64,000 nt of DNA, from positions 104,523 to 168,522 of the forward strand of contig JBMNHF010000016.1 of assembly GCA_050950205.1 (NCBI GenBank), in the 5' to 3' direction. The position numbers and the translations under genes are program-made. The stretch is from WRAV01 sp050950205. Its GTDB lineage: Bacteria; Bacillota; Clostridia; Oscillospirales; Ruminococcaceae. Of this stretch, positions 8,142-16,080 are shown piece by piece. The notes below the pieces were generated by a model. The model was not told the origin of the DNA. It did no database searches and was given only the letters and a program-made list of their open reading frames with translations. Positions within the stretch are counted from its first letter, which is position 1. Each line of letters opens with the position of its first letter.

Positions 8142-9743
8142 GTGGTAATCTTGGTTTTAGGTATTTTGATTGTAGCAATAATTGCCGTGTTTGCCACCGG
8201 CATCTTAACGTTTCAGAAGCGGCAGCAGGAAGAAAAAAGCAACGAACAGGCCGTGCCCTTAGGCATATCGGGAGAACATCAAACCGCCCCGGAGGAGCCG
8301 GAGGAGCTTGTGGACCTGGTGGACTATTTTGCCGATTACCCGGAGGAAGAGCGGGAAAAGAAAAAGGTATCGGCTCTTGCTGACAAAAAGGGCAGCGCAG
8401 AGGAGTTCGACCGGTTGAGCAACCTGAAGGTGAGGCGGGGCTACCTGCTGGACTGCCAGAACTTTCTGCACAACATGGTGGAAAGCGGACAGAAATTTGC
8501 GCTGGTTTATTTTGATTTTAACCGCTTTCGCTTTATCAATACGCTGCGGGGGTTTTCCACCGGGGATTACGTCATCACCCGCATCGCTCAGGAAATGAAG
8601 CTGATTCTGCCTGAAGGGGCTATGATGACCCGGCTTTCCGCAGATCACTTTGCGGCTTTGATCGTCTACCTGGACGAAAATCAATTGCAGGATATTTTTG
8701 AGCGGCTGCGCAGAGCGGGGGAAGCCATTCGAAGCGACATCGGCTCCAAAGGTGGCCTGCAGCTCTGCATGGGGGTGGCCATTACCGAGCACCCTGGTGA
8801 CTATGATATCTTTAAGCTCATTCGCTGGGCCAACATTGCCCGCCACACCATCAAGCTTACCAAGGCGGAAACCTATTCCGTTTACAACGGCACCATGCTC
8901 AGCAGCTTTTTGTACGGGGAGTCCGCTTTGGAGGACTACAACGAGCATCAGTATGCCGATGACTTTACCCTCTATCTGCGGCCTCAAATGCTGATGGCCA
9001 GCAAGCGGGTCACCGCCTGTGATTCCATGGTTCGCTGGGTCTATGAGGATTCCAACGATCCCTCCTACGGCAACTTGTTTGACGGCAGCATTCTGCCCGC
9101 CTCCAACCTCAAAGTAGCTTATCAGATTTGCCGCACCATCAACAAATGGCGCAAGGCGGGAAATATCCCCCTTCCCGTCATGGTGGGCATCGGGGAACTG
9201 GATTTTTACAAAACGGATATTGACGCTTTTTTTGGCCGCTGCATGGCGGAATTCCAGGTGGAAGCGTCTTTGCTGACCGTGGTGGTAAGTCTTCATGCCA
9301 TTCGGTTGGATCCTGAAATAGCCCGGATACAGGCCAAAAAGCTGACCGATGCCGGACTTAAGCTTGCCATCTGCGACATCGACCGGGGCGTTCAGTCTCT
9401 GGAGATGTTGGAGGGGATGCAGATTGATTTTCTGAAATTGCACAAGAGCTTTACCCAGGATCTGGACCGGGACTCTCAGCGGCAGGAGGATGTGAAGAGA
9501 ATTCTTTCCATCGCGGAAACGCTGCAATGCGGTACGGTGTTTGAGGGAGTGGACACCGTTGCCTGTATGAACAAGTTGTCGGAGCTGGGGGGTACCTTTG
9601 CACAGGGTCAGTATGTGGGCAAGCCCGGCGATATTGATAGCTTTACCGAAGATATGAGCCGCTTTGTTCGTGGAGGCCACAGGGATGTGACGGTGATTTT
9701 GGACGATGCTGCTCTGAGCAGAGGGGAATACAAGCTGTTCTGA
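8142..9743 (+). CDS. Membrane GGDEF-EAL protein with both active sites degenerate
   Basis: 533 residues. One N-terminal transmembrane helix (about 3-23) is followed by an acidic linker. A GGDEF domain (about 95-250) keeps the fold signature FDFNRFRFINTLRGFSTGDYV in part, but its catalytic GGDEF is replaced by SADHF (166-170). An EAL domain (about 265-520) has CDS at 293-295 where E-A-L belongs. It is therefore unlikely to make or degrade cyclic di-GMP; a binding or protein-interaction role is inferred. The start is GTG, with AAGGGGG upstream. The next gene starts 15 bases after its stop, so they are probably cotranscribed. Confidence 0.85.
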   Translation: MVILVLGILIVAIIAVFATGILTFQKRQQEEKSNEQAVPLGISGEHQTAPEEPEELVDLVDYFADYPEEEREKKKVSALADKKGSAEEFDRLSNLKVRRGYLLDCQNFLHNMVESGQKFALVYFDFNRFRFINTLRGFSTGDYVITRIAQEMKLILPEGAMMTRLSADHFAALIVYLDENQLQDIFERLRRAGEAIRSDIGSKGGLQLCMGVAITEHPGDYDIFKLIRWANIARHTIKLTKAETYSVYNGTMLSSFLYGESALEDYNEHQYADDFTLYLRPQMLMASKRVTACDSMVRWVYEDSNDPSYGNLFDGSILPASNLKVAYQICRTINKWRKAGNIPLPVMVGIGELDFYKTDIDAFFGRCMAEFQVEASLLTVVVSLHAIRLDPEIARIQAKKLTDAGLKLAICDIDRGVQSLEMLEGMQIDFLKLHKSFTQDLDRDSQRQEDVKRILSIAETLQCGTVFEGVDTVACMNKLSELGGTFAQGQYVGKPGDIDSFTEDMSRFVRGGHRDVTVILDDAALSRGEYKLF

Positions 9744-9758
9744 AATGAGGGATAACTT

Positions 9759-10223
9759 ATGTCCAACAAGCGGCTGTTGACAGTGCTGCTGGTTATCGCG
9801 GGACTGTCGATTCTGAACTTTGCACCGGGGATTGTTCCCGTTGCGGTGATTATCGGGGTTGTTTTGTCCAGGCAATGGAAGCAGCAAGGTCGCGGCAGCT
9901 TTCTGGACTGGCTGGCGGAGCAGCTTGGCTTCGGTGCCAACGGCGCTCCCCGCAAGCAGCAAGAGGATCCTTTTGAAGAAATGCGGGAGAATGCTCCCAC
10001 TCTCCCAACCAACAAGCCAACCAAGGCACACCCAAAGGTCAGGAGCAGATCTCGTTCCCAAAGGGTGCCCCGAGAGCCGGGTGACGCCGATTGGTATAGT
10101 TCTTCGGATGAAAAATTTTCCTCTCAGACCTACATTGGTTCCACCGGAAGGGACCCGTGGGACCTTCCGCCCGGAAAGGATCCCTGGGACCTGCCTTCTG
10201 AGCATCCTCCTTGGGAGAAATAA
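9759..10223 (+). CDS. Membrane protein with DPWDLP-repeat tail, unknown
   Basis: 154 residues: two adjacent hydrophobic segments (about 6-22 and 24-37), a basic turn, a disordered Pro/Arg/Ser-rich middle and a C-terminus with two copies of DPWDLP plus a final PPWEK. ATG is preceded by GAGGGATAA. It follows the degenerate GGDEF-EAL gene by 15 bases. I do not recognise a family. The repeated aromatic-acidic tail looks like a short linear binding motif rather than an enzyme. Cytoplasmic orientation of the tail is inferred from the positive residues after the second helix. Confidence 0.75.
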   Translation: MSNKRLLTVLLVIAGLSILNFAPGIVPVAVIIGVVLSRQWKQQGRGSFLDWLAEQLGFGANGAPRKQQEDPFEEMRENAPTLPTNKPTKAHPKVRSRSRSQRVPREPGDADWYSSSDEKFSSQTYIGSTGRDPWDLPPGKDPWDLPSEHPPWEK

Positions 10224-10264
10224 AAACAGCAGGATTTTTGACACATTAATAAGGAGTGATAACC

Positions 10265-11098
10265 ATGAGCCGCTATCCATTTCCGCTGTGCATTCAACTG
10301 ACACCTCCCACCCACTTTTACGAGGACTCGGATTTTGCCGCCACCCTCTCCCTGCTGCAAGAGCTGGGGTTTTACGGGGTGGAGCTTAACCTGGTGGATT
10401 TTTCCGATCCCGGTCGCTTAACGGAATTTTTGGGCCGCTTTGGTTTGCGCCTCACCATGGTGGCAACCGGGTTTTATGCCAATCAAAACGGTCTGAGCCT
10501 TTCCACCACCGACGAAGAAGTCCGGCGCAAAACGGTGGAAGAGATGGGCAAAATTTTGAAGTTTGCCGCCGGATGCGGTGCCGGAATCATCTGCGGGTTT
10601 ATCAAGGGCGGTCCCGGGCAGGATAAGGCAAAGGCCAGCGAGCAGATGGCAAAATCCCTCACCGAGGTGGCCGCGCTCAACGACGAGACAAAGGTTCCCA
10701 TCTACTTAGAGGCCACCAACCACTACGAGGCCACTTTGGTCAACACCATGGCAGAGGGAGCTTCCTTTGCCCGAGGGGTCCAGAATAAAATTTTTATTCT
10801 GCCCGACACCTACCATATGAATATTGAAGAGGAAAACACGGCTTACGCCTTAACCAGGCATCAAAGTCTTTATCATAATCTCCACGTCTCGGACAACAAC
10901 CGCTACTTCCCCGGATTTGGCGCCATCGACTTCTTTTCGGTCTGCGCTCTGCTCAAGGGGATGAGCTATCAGGGCACCATTTCCATCGAGGGGCGGACCA
11001 AACACAGCTTGCGGGAGGACATTGCCGCAAGTGCTGCTTATTTGCAGGAAGTCAACAGCCGCATTCTCCGTCTGCAAGGGGATGATACCGCGGGATAA
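10265..11098 (+). CDS. Sugar phosphate isomerase/epimerase-like TIM-barrel protein
   Basis: 277 residues of the AP-endonuclease-2/xylose isomerase-like fold. Strands and metal-type residues are visible: GVELNLVDFSD, AGIICGFIKGGPG, IYLEATNHYE (Glu), LPDTYHMNIEE (Asp/His), NLHVSDNNR and TISIEGR (Glu near the end). These fit a divalent-metal sugar isomerase or epimerase; the substrate is unknown. The ATG at 10265 follows AAGGAG with 8-base spacing, so the upstream GTG at 10256 is rejected. It stands alone between a membrane gene and rplU. Confidence 0.8.
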   Translation: MSRYPFPLCIQLTPPTHFYEDSDFAATLSLLQELGFYGVELNLVDFSDPGRLTEFLGRFGLRLTMVATGFYANQNGLSLSTTDEEVRRKTVEEMGKILKFAAGCGAGIICGFIKGGPGQDKAKASEQMAKSLTEVAALNDETKVPIYLEATNHYEATLVNTMAEGASFARGVQNKIFILPDTYHMNIEEENTAYALTRHQSLYHNLHVSDNNRYFPGFGAIDFFSVCALLKGMSYQGTISIEGRTKHSLREDIAASAAYLQEVNSRILRLQGDDTAG

Positions 11099-11102
11099 GC
11101 CC

Positions 11103-11132
11103 TTGACAAGAGGCTGTAAGCTGTGGTATGAT
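11103..11132 (+). promoter_or_regulatory. sigma-A promoter for rplU operon
   Basis: TTGACA (11103-11108), 18-base spacer, TATGAT (11127-11132). It lies immediately after the isomerase gene. Confidence 0.8.
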
Positions 11133-11137
11133 AACGG

Positions 11138-11220
11138 TTGCCGCATGTTCCGGGTAAAAGAGCGCCTTTTTTCAGGTTGCCACCCTGCGCAGCGAGTCTT
11201 AAGAAAGAGGCAGGTGCCTA
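11138..11220 (+). promoter_or_regulatory. Probable L21 leader
   Basis: About 80 transcribed bases between promoter and rplU, GC-rich with potential pairing (for example GGTTGCC near 11137-11143 and again at 11175-11181, GCGC arms). L21 autoregulatory leaders are known in Bacillota at this position. The assignment rests on position, not on a matched consensus. Confidence 0.4.
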
Positions 11221-11223
11221 TTT

Positions 11224-11535
11224 ATGTACGCAGTAATTGAAACCGGCGGTAAGCAGTACCGTGTCCAGGAAGGCGATGTGCTTTACATCGAAAAGCTGGA
11301 CGTAGAGGTTGATTCCACCGTCACCTTTGACAAGGTAATGGCTGTGGGCAAGGATGACGGAGTGGTCGTCGGCAAGCCCTTGGTGGACGGTGCCAAAGTA
11401 ACCGCAAAAGTACTTCAGAACGGCAAGGGCAAAAAGATTACCGTCTTTACCTATCGCCCCAAGAAGAATTCCAAACGCAAAATGGGTCATCGCCAGCCCT
11501 TTACCAAGGTGCAGGTGGAGTCCATCACTGTTTAA
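11224..11535 (+). CDS. rplU: 50S ribosomal protein L21
   Basis: 103 residues, standard L21: starts MYAVIETGGKQYRV and ends with a basic RPKKNSKRKMGHRQ..TKVQVESI segment. It binds 23S rRNA in the large subunit. It is first gene of the rplU-prp-rpmA operon, the conserved Bacillota order. The stop TAA is followed at once by the GTG of prp. Confidence 0.97.
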   Translation: MYAVIETGGKQYRVQEGDVLYIEKLDVEVDSTVTFDKVMAVGKDDGVVVGKPLVDGAKVTAKVLQNGKGKKITVFTYRPKKNSKRKMGHRQPFTKVQVESITV

Positions 11536-11847
11536 GTGATACAGGCTATTTTTACCCGGACAGCTCAGGGCCTGGGAGCCTTTGAGGTAACGGGACATGC
11601 AGGCTTTGCCCCCGCAGGGGAGGATATTGTCTGCGCCAGCGTAACTTCGGCAGTGCAGCTCACTGCCAACGGCATTACCGAAATTCTGGGGGTTCCCGCA
11701 ACGGTTACGGTGGAGGAGAACAGGATTTGTCTGGCTCTTCCCGCCTTTCCGCAGGAGGGAGCACGAGAATTTTTGCAGGCGCTCTACCTGCATCTCACCC
11801 TCTTAGAGCAGGAATATCCACAACACATAACCGTTTCGGAGGTGTAA
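11536..11847 (+). CDS. prp: Ribosomal-processing cysteine protease Prp
   Basis: 103 residues. Prp removes the N-terminal extension of L27 in Bacillota. The catalytic pair is visible as His21 in TGHAGFA and Cys33 in EDIVCASV. It starts with GTG directly at the rplU stop (TAAGTG), so it depends on translation coupled to L21. It lies between rplU and rpmA as in other Bacillota, and its substrate is the next gene. Confidence 0.93.
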   Translation: MIQAIFTRTAQGLGAFEVTGHAGFAPAGEDIVCASVTSAVQLTANGITEILGVPATVTVEENRICLALPAFPQEGAREFLQALYLHLTLLEQEYPQHITVSEV

Positions 11848-11852
11848 CGATC

Positions 11853-12134
11853 ATGATTGTACTGAGCATGCAGTATTTTGCTCATAAAAAGGGAATGGGT
11901 TCCACCAAAAACGGCCGGGACAGCGAGTCCAAGCGGCTGGGCGTCAAGCGGGCCGATGGCCAGTTTGTGCTGGCGGGAAACATTCTGGTGCGCCAGCGGG
12001 GCACCAAGATCCATCCCGGCACCAACGTGGGCAAGGGAAGCGACGACACCCTGTTTGCTTTGGTGGACGGCCGGGTCAGCTTTGAGCGGATGGGCCGCGA
12101 CAAGAAAAAGGTTAGCATCTATCCTGTTCAGTAA
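11853..12134 (+). CDS. rpmA: 50S ribosomal protein L27, precursor form
   Basis: 93 residues. The N-terminus MIVLSMQYFAHKKG carries the Prp-type cleavage motif (L-x-M-Q-Y-F-A before H), then the conserved KKGMGSTKNGRDS body. Processing after FA exposes the mature N-terminus, which reaches the peptidyl transferase centre. Start ATG 11853 follows GGAGGTG; a longer frame into prp is rejected. Typical motifs variants have Phe-Phe where this has Tyr-Phe. Confidence 0.96.
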   Translation: MIVLSMQYFAHKKGMGSTKNGRDSESKRLGVKRADGQFVLAGNILVRQRGTKIHPGTNVGKGSDDTLFALVDGRVSFERMGRDKKKVSIYPVQ

Positions 12135-12158
12135 GGTAACGTTTTATTCGGGCTTTGC

Positions 12159-12195
12159 GCCCTGAGTCGATAGGGGGACTCAGGGCGTTTGCTGT
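12159..12195 (+). terminator. Terminator of rplU-prp-rpmA
   Basis: GCCCTGAGTC (12159-12168) pairs perfectly with GACTCAGGGC (12177-12186), followed by a moderate T-rich stretch. Confidence 0.7.
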
Positions 12196-12221
12196 GTTTT
12201 CCCCCAAAACAGAAAGAGTAT

Positions 12222-13358
12222 ATGAAACGAGTTTGGCATGCCATAGCTGAATTTTGGCGGACCACCGACCGGTGGCTGCTGCTGTTCTGGCTGTTTGCCT
12301 CCGGAATTTCCATGGTGTTTTTACTGGGAATTCATCATTCGGGGATGATGACCTCCAGCAAGCTGGTCTCCCAAGGAGGAGCTATTTTGCTGGGGTTGCT
12401 GGCTGCCCTGATTCTGGCCAATATTGACTACAACACCCTGCTTAGGCTGTGGAAGCTTTACGTGCCCTTCTGCCTGTTTTTAGTCCTCCTTACCTTCACA
12501 TCTCTGGGGATAGAAGAGGGGGGGAACAAAGCGTGGCTGGCTGTTCGCATGGCGGGGCGCAGCATTTCGCTGCAGCCTTCGGAATTTTTAAAGATTTCCT
12601 TTATCACCACCTTTGCCCTTCACCTCAATAAGGTGGGGGAACATCTCAACCAGCCTTTGCATGTGCTGCTTCTCTGCCTTCATGGTGGAGTGCATGTACT
12701 GCTGATTCAGCTTCAGGACAGCGGCACCGCCATCATCTTCTTTTCCATTTTTATTGTTATGATTTTTTGCGCCGGTCTTGCCTGGAGATACATTGTTGCC
12801 GCAGCGGCGGTCATGATGGCCGGCCTGCCTATTTTGTGGTTTTTTATTATGACAGAAGGGCAAAAAATGCGGTTTTTGGTGCTGATCAACCCCGAGCTGG
12901 ACCCCGACACGATTTTTCAGCAGGTGCGCAGCGCTGCCGCCCTTTCCACCGGGGGGCTGCAGGGGACAGGGGTTTTTTCCGGTAGCCATGTATCGGTGCC
13001 CAAGGCTTACAACGACTTTATCTTCTCCTTCATTGGGGAATCGGGCGGCTTTATGGCCTGCATTGGAGTCATTGCCCTGCTCATTGCCATTGCCTTTAAG
13101 ATTCTCCACAACTCCAGCGCCGCCAAGGACAATGTGGGAAGGCTGATCTGCGTGGGCGTCTTTGCCATGCTCATTGCCCAGACCTTTATCAATTTGGGCA
13201 TGTGTATCGGCCTGCTGCCGGTGATTGGAGTCACCCTGCCCTTGTTTTCGGCAGGGGGGTCTTCGGTGCTCTCCCTCTACTGCGGTTTGGGACTGGTGCT
13301 CAGCGTTTACAAGCACTCCCACACCGGACTGTTTTCCAAAGGGGACGAGCATAAGTAA
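12222..13358 (+). CDS. FtsW/RodA/SpoVE-family peptidoglycan polymerase
   Basis: 378 residues with about ten transmembrane helices. SEDS-family glycosyltransferases polymerise lipid II with a partner class B PBP. Conserved stretches are visible: NKAWL, SLQPSEFLKI (loop after helix 4), QLQDSGTAI, NDFIFSFIGESGG, and the C-terminal GVTLPLFSAGGSS. No PBP or shape gene is adjacent, so division, elongation and spore cortex roles cannot be told apart. ATG 12222 follows AGAAAGAG. The non-canonical N-terminal soluble segment (WHAIAEFWRTTDRW) precedes helix 1. Confidence 0.9.
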   Translation: MKRVWHAIAEFWRTTDRWLLLFWLFASGISMVFLLGIHHSGMMTSSKLVSQGGAILLGLLAALILANIDYNTLLRLWKLYVPFCLFLVLLTFTSLGIEEGGNKAWLAVRMAGRSISLQPSEFLKISFITTFALHLNKVGEHLNQPLHVLLLCLHGGVHVLLIQLQDSGTAIIFFSIFIVMIFCAGLAWRYIVAAAAVMMAGLPILWFFIMTEGQKMRFLVLINPELDPDTIFQQVRSAAALSTGGLQGTGVFSGSHVSVPKAYNDFIFSFIGESGGFMACIGVIALLIAIAFKILHNSSAAKDNVGRLICVGVFAMLIAQTFINLGMCIGLLPVIGVTLPLFSAGGSSVLSLYCGLGLVLSVYKHSHTGLFSKGDEHK

Positions 13359-13488
13359 CCAAGGCTTCCGGCCAACCGCCGGGAGTCTTTTGTTTTGTTG
13401 ACCGGTGAAAAGAAAAGCGCGCTACCGAAAAACAGCAGCACGCAATGTGATAAATAAATACCTATATAAACCGTATGGAAACAGGGAA

Positions 13489-14502
13489 TCAGGGGGAAGG
13501 ACGAATTCCCCCCACTTTTTTTTGGTAGCGGATATCCTTGCCGGCAAACCGAAGCACCTGGTAGGCGCAAACCAGACGGGAGAGCATCCGTTGGGAGTAG
13601 CGGGCTTCGATTTCAGCCAGCTCCAGATTGGTGCTGATGATGGTGGGGCGCTCCTCTACCAGCCGGGAATTGAGGATGTTAAAGAGGGCAGCTCCCGTAA
13701 ACTGGTTCATGAACTCGGTGCCCAAATCATCCAGAACCAGCAGGTCGCAGTCCAGATAGGTCACCATGGTGTCCCGATACTGCTCCTTGGAGGTTGCCTC
13801 CCGAGAGAACTTTTCAGCCTCCAGCATATCCATCATCCGCTGTACCGAGGTATAAACCACACCATAGCCGGCTTGGGTGATGCAGGAGGCCATGGCCACC
13901 GAAAGATGGGTCTTGCCAAGGCCGGTTTTTCCAATCAGCAGCAGGCTTTCACTGGTGGGGGAAAAGGTGTCGGTCCAGTGGCGGCAGGTGCTCAGCACAT
14001 CCTTCATCCGCGCGCGGGGGCTGATTCCCGATTCATCGGGGATATCGGGGTAATAATCCAGAGAAAAGCTTTCAAAGGTGCTGCTGCCCACCGGGGAAAC
14101 CCGACTGAGCTGGGCTGCCGCCTCCTGCCGAAGCAAGGCTTTCATACAATGGCACATGGTCTGCTCCACATAGCCGGTATCCCTGCAGTGGGAACAGAAG
14201 TGGCGCAGAGTCAAATAGTCGGGGGGATAGCCGTGCTGGGTCAGCAAGGCTGCCCGCTCCTGCTGTACGGCCAGATTGGCTTGGGCCAGCTCCCGCATTT
14301 TTTCTTCCACATCCGGGGAACCGGCCACCACAATGCGGGTGATGTGGGCGGCCTGCCGGGCCATCTGCCGCTCCAGCTCTGCAATACGGGGGATTTTTTG
14401 GTGGATTTCCTCCCGGTGGCGGACAGCTTGCTCCCGGGCGGCTTGCTTTCTGCCGTCCAGAATCTCCCAAACCCGCTGATAAATTTGTTTTGAATATCCC
14501 AT
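13489..14502 (-). CDS. DnaC/DnaI-like helicase-loader ATPase
   Basis: 337 residues. An N-terminal helical part and a zinc-binding cluster (CSHCRDTGYVEQTMCHC, four Cys) precede an AAA+ domain with Walker A IGKTGLGKTH and Walker B LLVLDDLG, and a STNLE sensor region. This is the layout of the DnaI/DnaC helicase loader of Bacillota. It begins 3 bases after the dnaD-like stop, and that gene's last codons (ACCAAGGAG) supply its ribosome binding site. The pairing with a DnaD-domain protein strongly supports a role in replication initiation or restart. Confidence 0.9.
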   Translation of the reverse strand: MGYSKQIYQRVWEILDGRKQAAREQAVRHREEIHQKIPRIAELERQMARQAAHITRIVVAGSPDVEEKMRELAQANLAVQQERAALLTQHGYPPDYLTLRHFCSHCRDTGYVEQTMCHCMKALLRQEAAAQLSRVSPVGSSTFESFSLDYYPDIPDESGISPRARMKDVLSTCRHWTDTFSPTSESLLLIGKTGLGKTHLSVAMASCITQAGYGVVYTSVQRMMDMLEAEKFSREATSKEQYRDTMVTYLDCDLLVLDDLGTEFMNQFTGAALFNILNSRLVEERPTIISTNLELAEIEARYSQRMLSRLVCAYQVLRFAGKDIRYQKKVGGIRPSP

Positions 14503-14505
14503 AGG

Positions 14506-15534
14506 CTACTCCTTGGTACCGTATGTAAGGCGTTCCAGCTCCTCCATGTCGTAGGAGGCTGCCGACTTGGCTGGAGCAGGGGCTTTTTCCCGCTTCCATT
14601 TGCCTGCATTTTGCAGGATTTCTTCCCGGGCCTGCTTGACGGTGGTGATGCCCTTGGATCGCCAGTTTTGCAAAATGCCGTTGAGGTAGGCAAAGCTCAG
14701 CTTGCCCTTTTGCTCAATGGTTCGCTCGTAGGCAAGGCCGATCAGCTCCATGGAACAGTTCATATCCTCGGTCCAGCAGCGGATATACTCCCGCTCGCTG
14801 CTCACCAGAGCTCGATCGTATATTCCCATCAGCCTGCGCACCTGCTCTTCCGCACCTTGCCGGCGGGTGGCCCTGAGAATTTCCTTCTCTGCCTTTTCGT
14901 GGGTGTCGATGCCGGCTTCAATCCAACTGGCTGCCACCTTTTCCACATACCGCATGTTGTCCTTACCCATGGAGATGCAGTACTGCAGCAGCATCAAGAT
15001 CAGATCCGGCTGCATGCCGTAGTAGCTGTACAGGGCCACAATGGTGTCGGTGGATACCGGAGTGAGGGGTTTTCCCAGCACTCCTTGGGCTTCCTGCAGG
15101 AGATAGGCGATATTTTGATCTTGTTTGCCCATCTCGTTGATCTCCCGGGTGGACAATCGTCTGCGTTCCATTGGCATGGCGGGGGTTGGAGAGAGGGCAG
15201 GCGAGGCTTTCTCCGGCTTGTCCTTTTCCTCGGTGTAGGAGAGAACGGCGGCAGCGGGAGCAGGTGCAGGGGCAGATGGCCTGACGGCATCGCTTTCCTG
15301 TGTCTGGCGCAGGACACCCAGATGAACCCAGTAGTTGATGGCATCCTGCACGTCGGCTGCAGGAAGATTTAAAAAGGAGGCAATCTCCCCAAGGTCGGCG
15401 TCGCCGCCGCGGCGCAGCAGCAACAGCAGCACCTTGAGCGAGGCGCCGCCACATAGTTTAAGGTGTTGATCTACAATGGTGCTGGGAACAGCAAAGGCGC
15501 TGCTCCAGAGAGGGCCGTCCACATAATAGGTCAT
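14506..15534 (-). CDS. DnaD-domain replication protein
   Basis: 342 residues. An N-terminal winged-helix region (LKVLLLLLRRGGDADLGEIASFL) is followed by a Pro/Ala-rich linker and two DnaD-like domains (about 150-220 and 240-310), the second with LNGILQNWRSKGI, the YxxxIxxxWxxxGI-type signature of DnaD. It remodels DNA and recruits the loader. ATG 15534 follows AAAGGAACC; the long N-terminal frame extension is non-coding in character. The gene is first in a two-gene operon with the loader ATPase; an 11-bp palindrome lies in its leader. Confidence 0.88.
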   Translation of the reverse strand: MTYYVDGPLWSSAFAVPSTIVDQHLKLCGGASLKVLLLLLRRGGDADLGEIASFLNLPAADVQDAINYWVHLGVLRQTQESDAVRPSAPAPAPAAAVLSYTEEKDKPEKASPALSPTPAMPMERRRLSTREINEMGKQDQNIAYLLQEAQGVLGKPLTPVSTDTIVALYSYYGMQPDLILMLLQYCISMGKDNMRYVEKVAASWIEAGIDTHEKAEKEILRATRRQGAEEQVRRLMGIYDRALVSSEREYIRCWTEDMNCSMELIGLAYERTIEQKGKLSFAYLNGILQNWRSKGITTVKQAREEILQNAGKWKREKAPAPAKSAASYDMEELERLTYGTKE

Positions 15535-15563
15535 TGACAAGGTTCCTTTCAAGGGGAAAGATA

Positions 15564-15593
15564 ATGATACCATAGCCACAATTATGGTATCAT
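15564..15593 (-). promoter_or_regulatory. Perfect 11-bp inverted repeat before dnaD-like gene
   Basis: ATGATACCATA (15564-15574) and TATGGTATCAT (15583-15593) separated by 8 bases, about 30 bases before the start codon. It could be an operator or an RNA hairpin just upstream of the ribosome binding site. Confidence 0.6.
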
Positions 15594-15890
15594 CTGAGAA
15601 GCAAGGGGATGCATTCCGTGGCTGCCTTGCCCCGCTGCCCGGTAAAGTGATCATTGGGCCGGATGGGGGCAAAGGGAGTGGGTGTCTTGGCTTTTGGCCC
15701 AAACCCAATCCACAGATCTCCGCCGTTATTGATATCGTTATAGATATTATATCATATTCCGCCTGCTTTGAAAGAGCAAAAATCTGCTCCAATCCCCAAG
15801 ACTTTGAAAACTTTGGCCCCCCGCCCAGAAGAATGGCATCTTTGCAGAGGGGGAGATTTTGGTGGGAGCATAGCGCCAGCGCCCTTTTTC
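15594..15890. other. Gene-free divergent region between dnaD-like and MATE genes
   Basis: No supported frame. A minus-strand extended -10 (TGATATAAT, 15746-15754) probably starts the dnaD-like operon, giving a leader of about 200 nt that contains the 11-bp palindrome. The rest is GC-rich without recognisable features. Confidence 0.4.
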
Positions 15891-15899
15891 TGGTATAAT
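15891..15899 (+). promoter_or_regulatory. Extended -10 promoter for MATE gene
   Basis: TGG-TATAAT (15891-15899). It leaves a leader of about 175 nt to the start at 16081, with potential hairpins (GCTGCAA / TTGCAGC; AACC / GGTT). No known riboswitch was recognised. Confidence 0.55.
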
Positions 15900-16080
15900 A
15901 TAAATTCAGTGCTCCTGGGCAGGACAGGCTGCAAAGCGGCTGTTATTGCAGCGTACAACCTTTTTGTGGCAGAAGGTTGGTTTTTCAGCGATCCGCCCCC
16001 GCTTTCCATCTCTTGAAACAGCGTAAGGAACAAGATAGAACCTGACAGATGTGAATTCAAACAGAAAAGAAGTGATTGCA

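Noticed and set aside
8259..10304. 681-codon minus-strand frame opposite the GGDEF-EAL gene
   Set aside because: The plus strand has clear domains, a promoter and a ribosome binding site; the minus frame crosses two genes and has none.
13405..14493. 362-codon plus-strand frame opposite the dnaI-like gene
   Set aside because: Shadow of a gene with intact Walker motifs.
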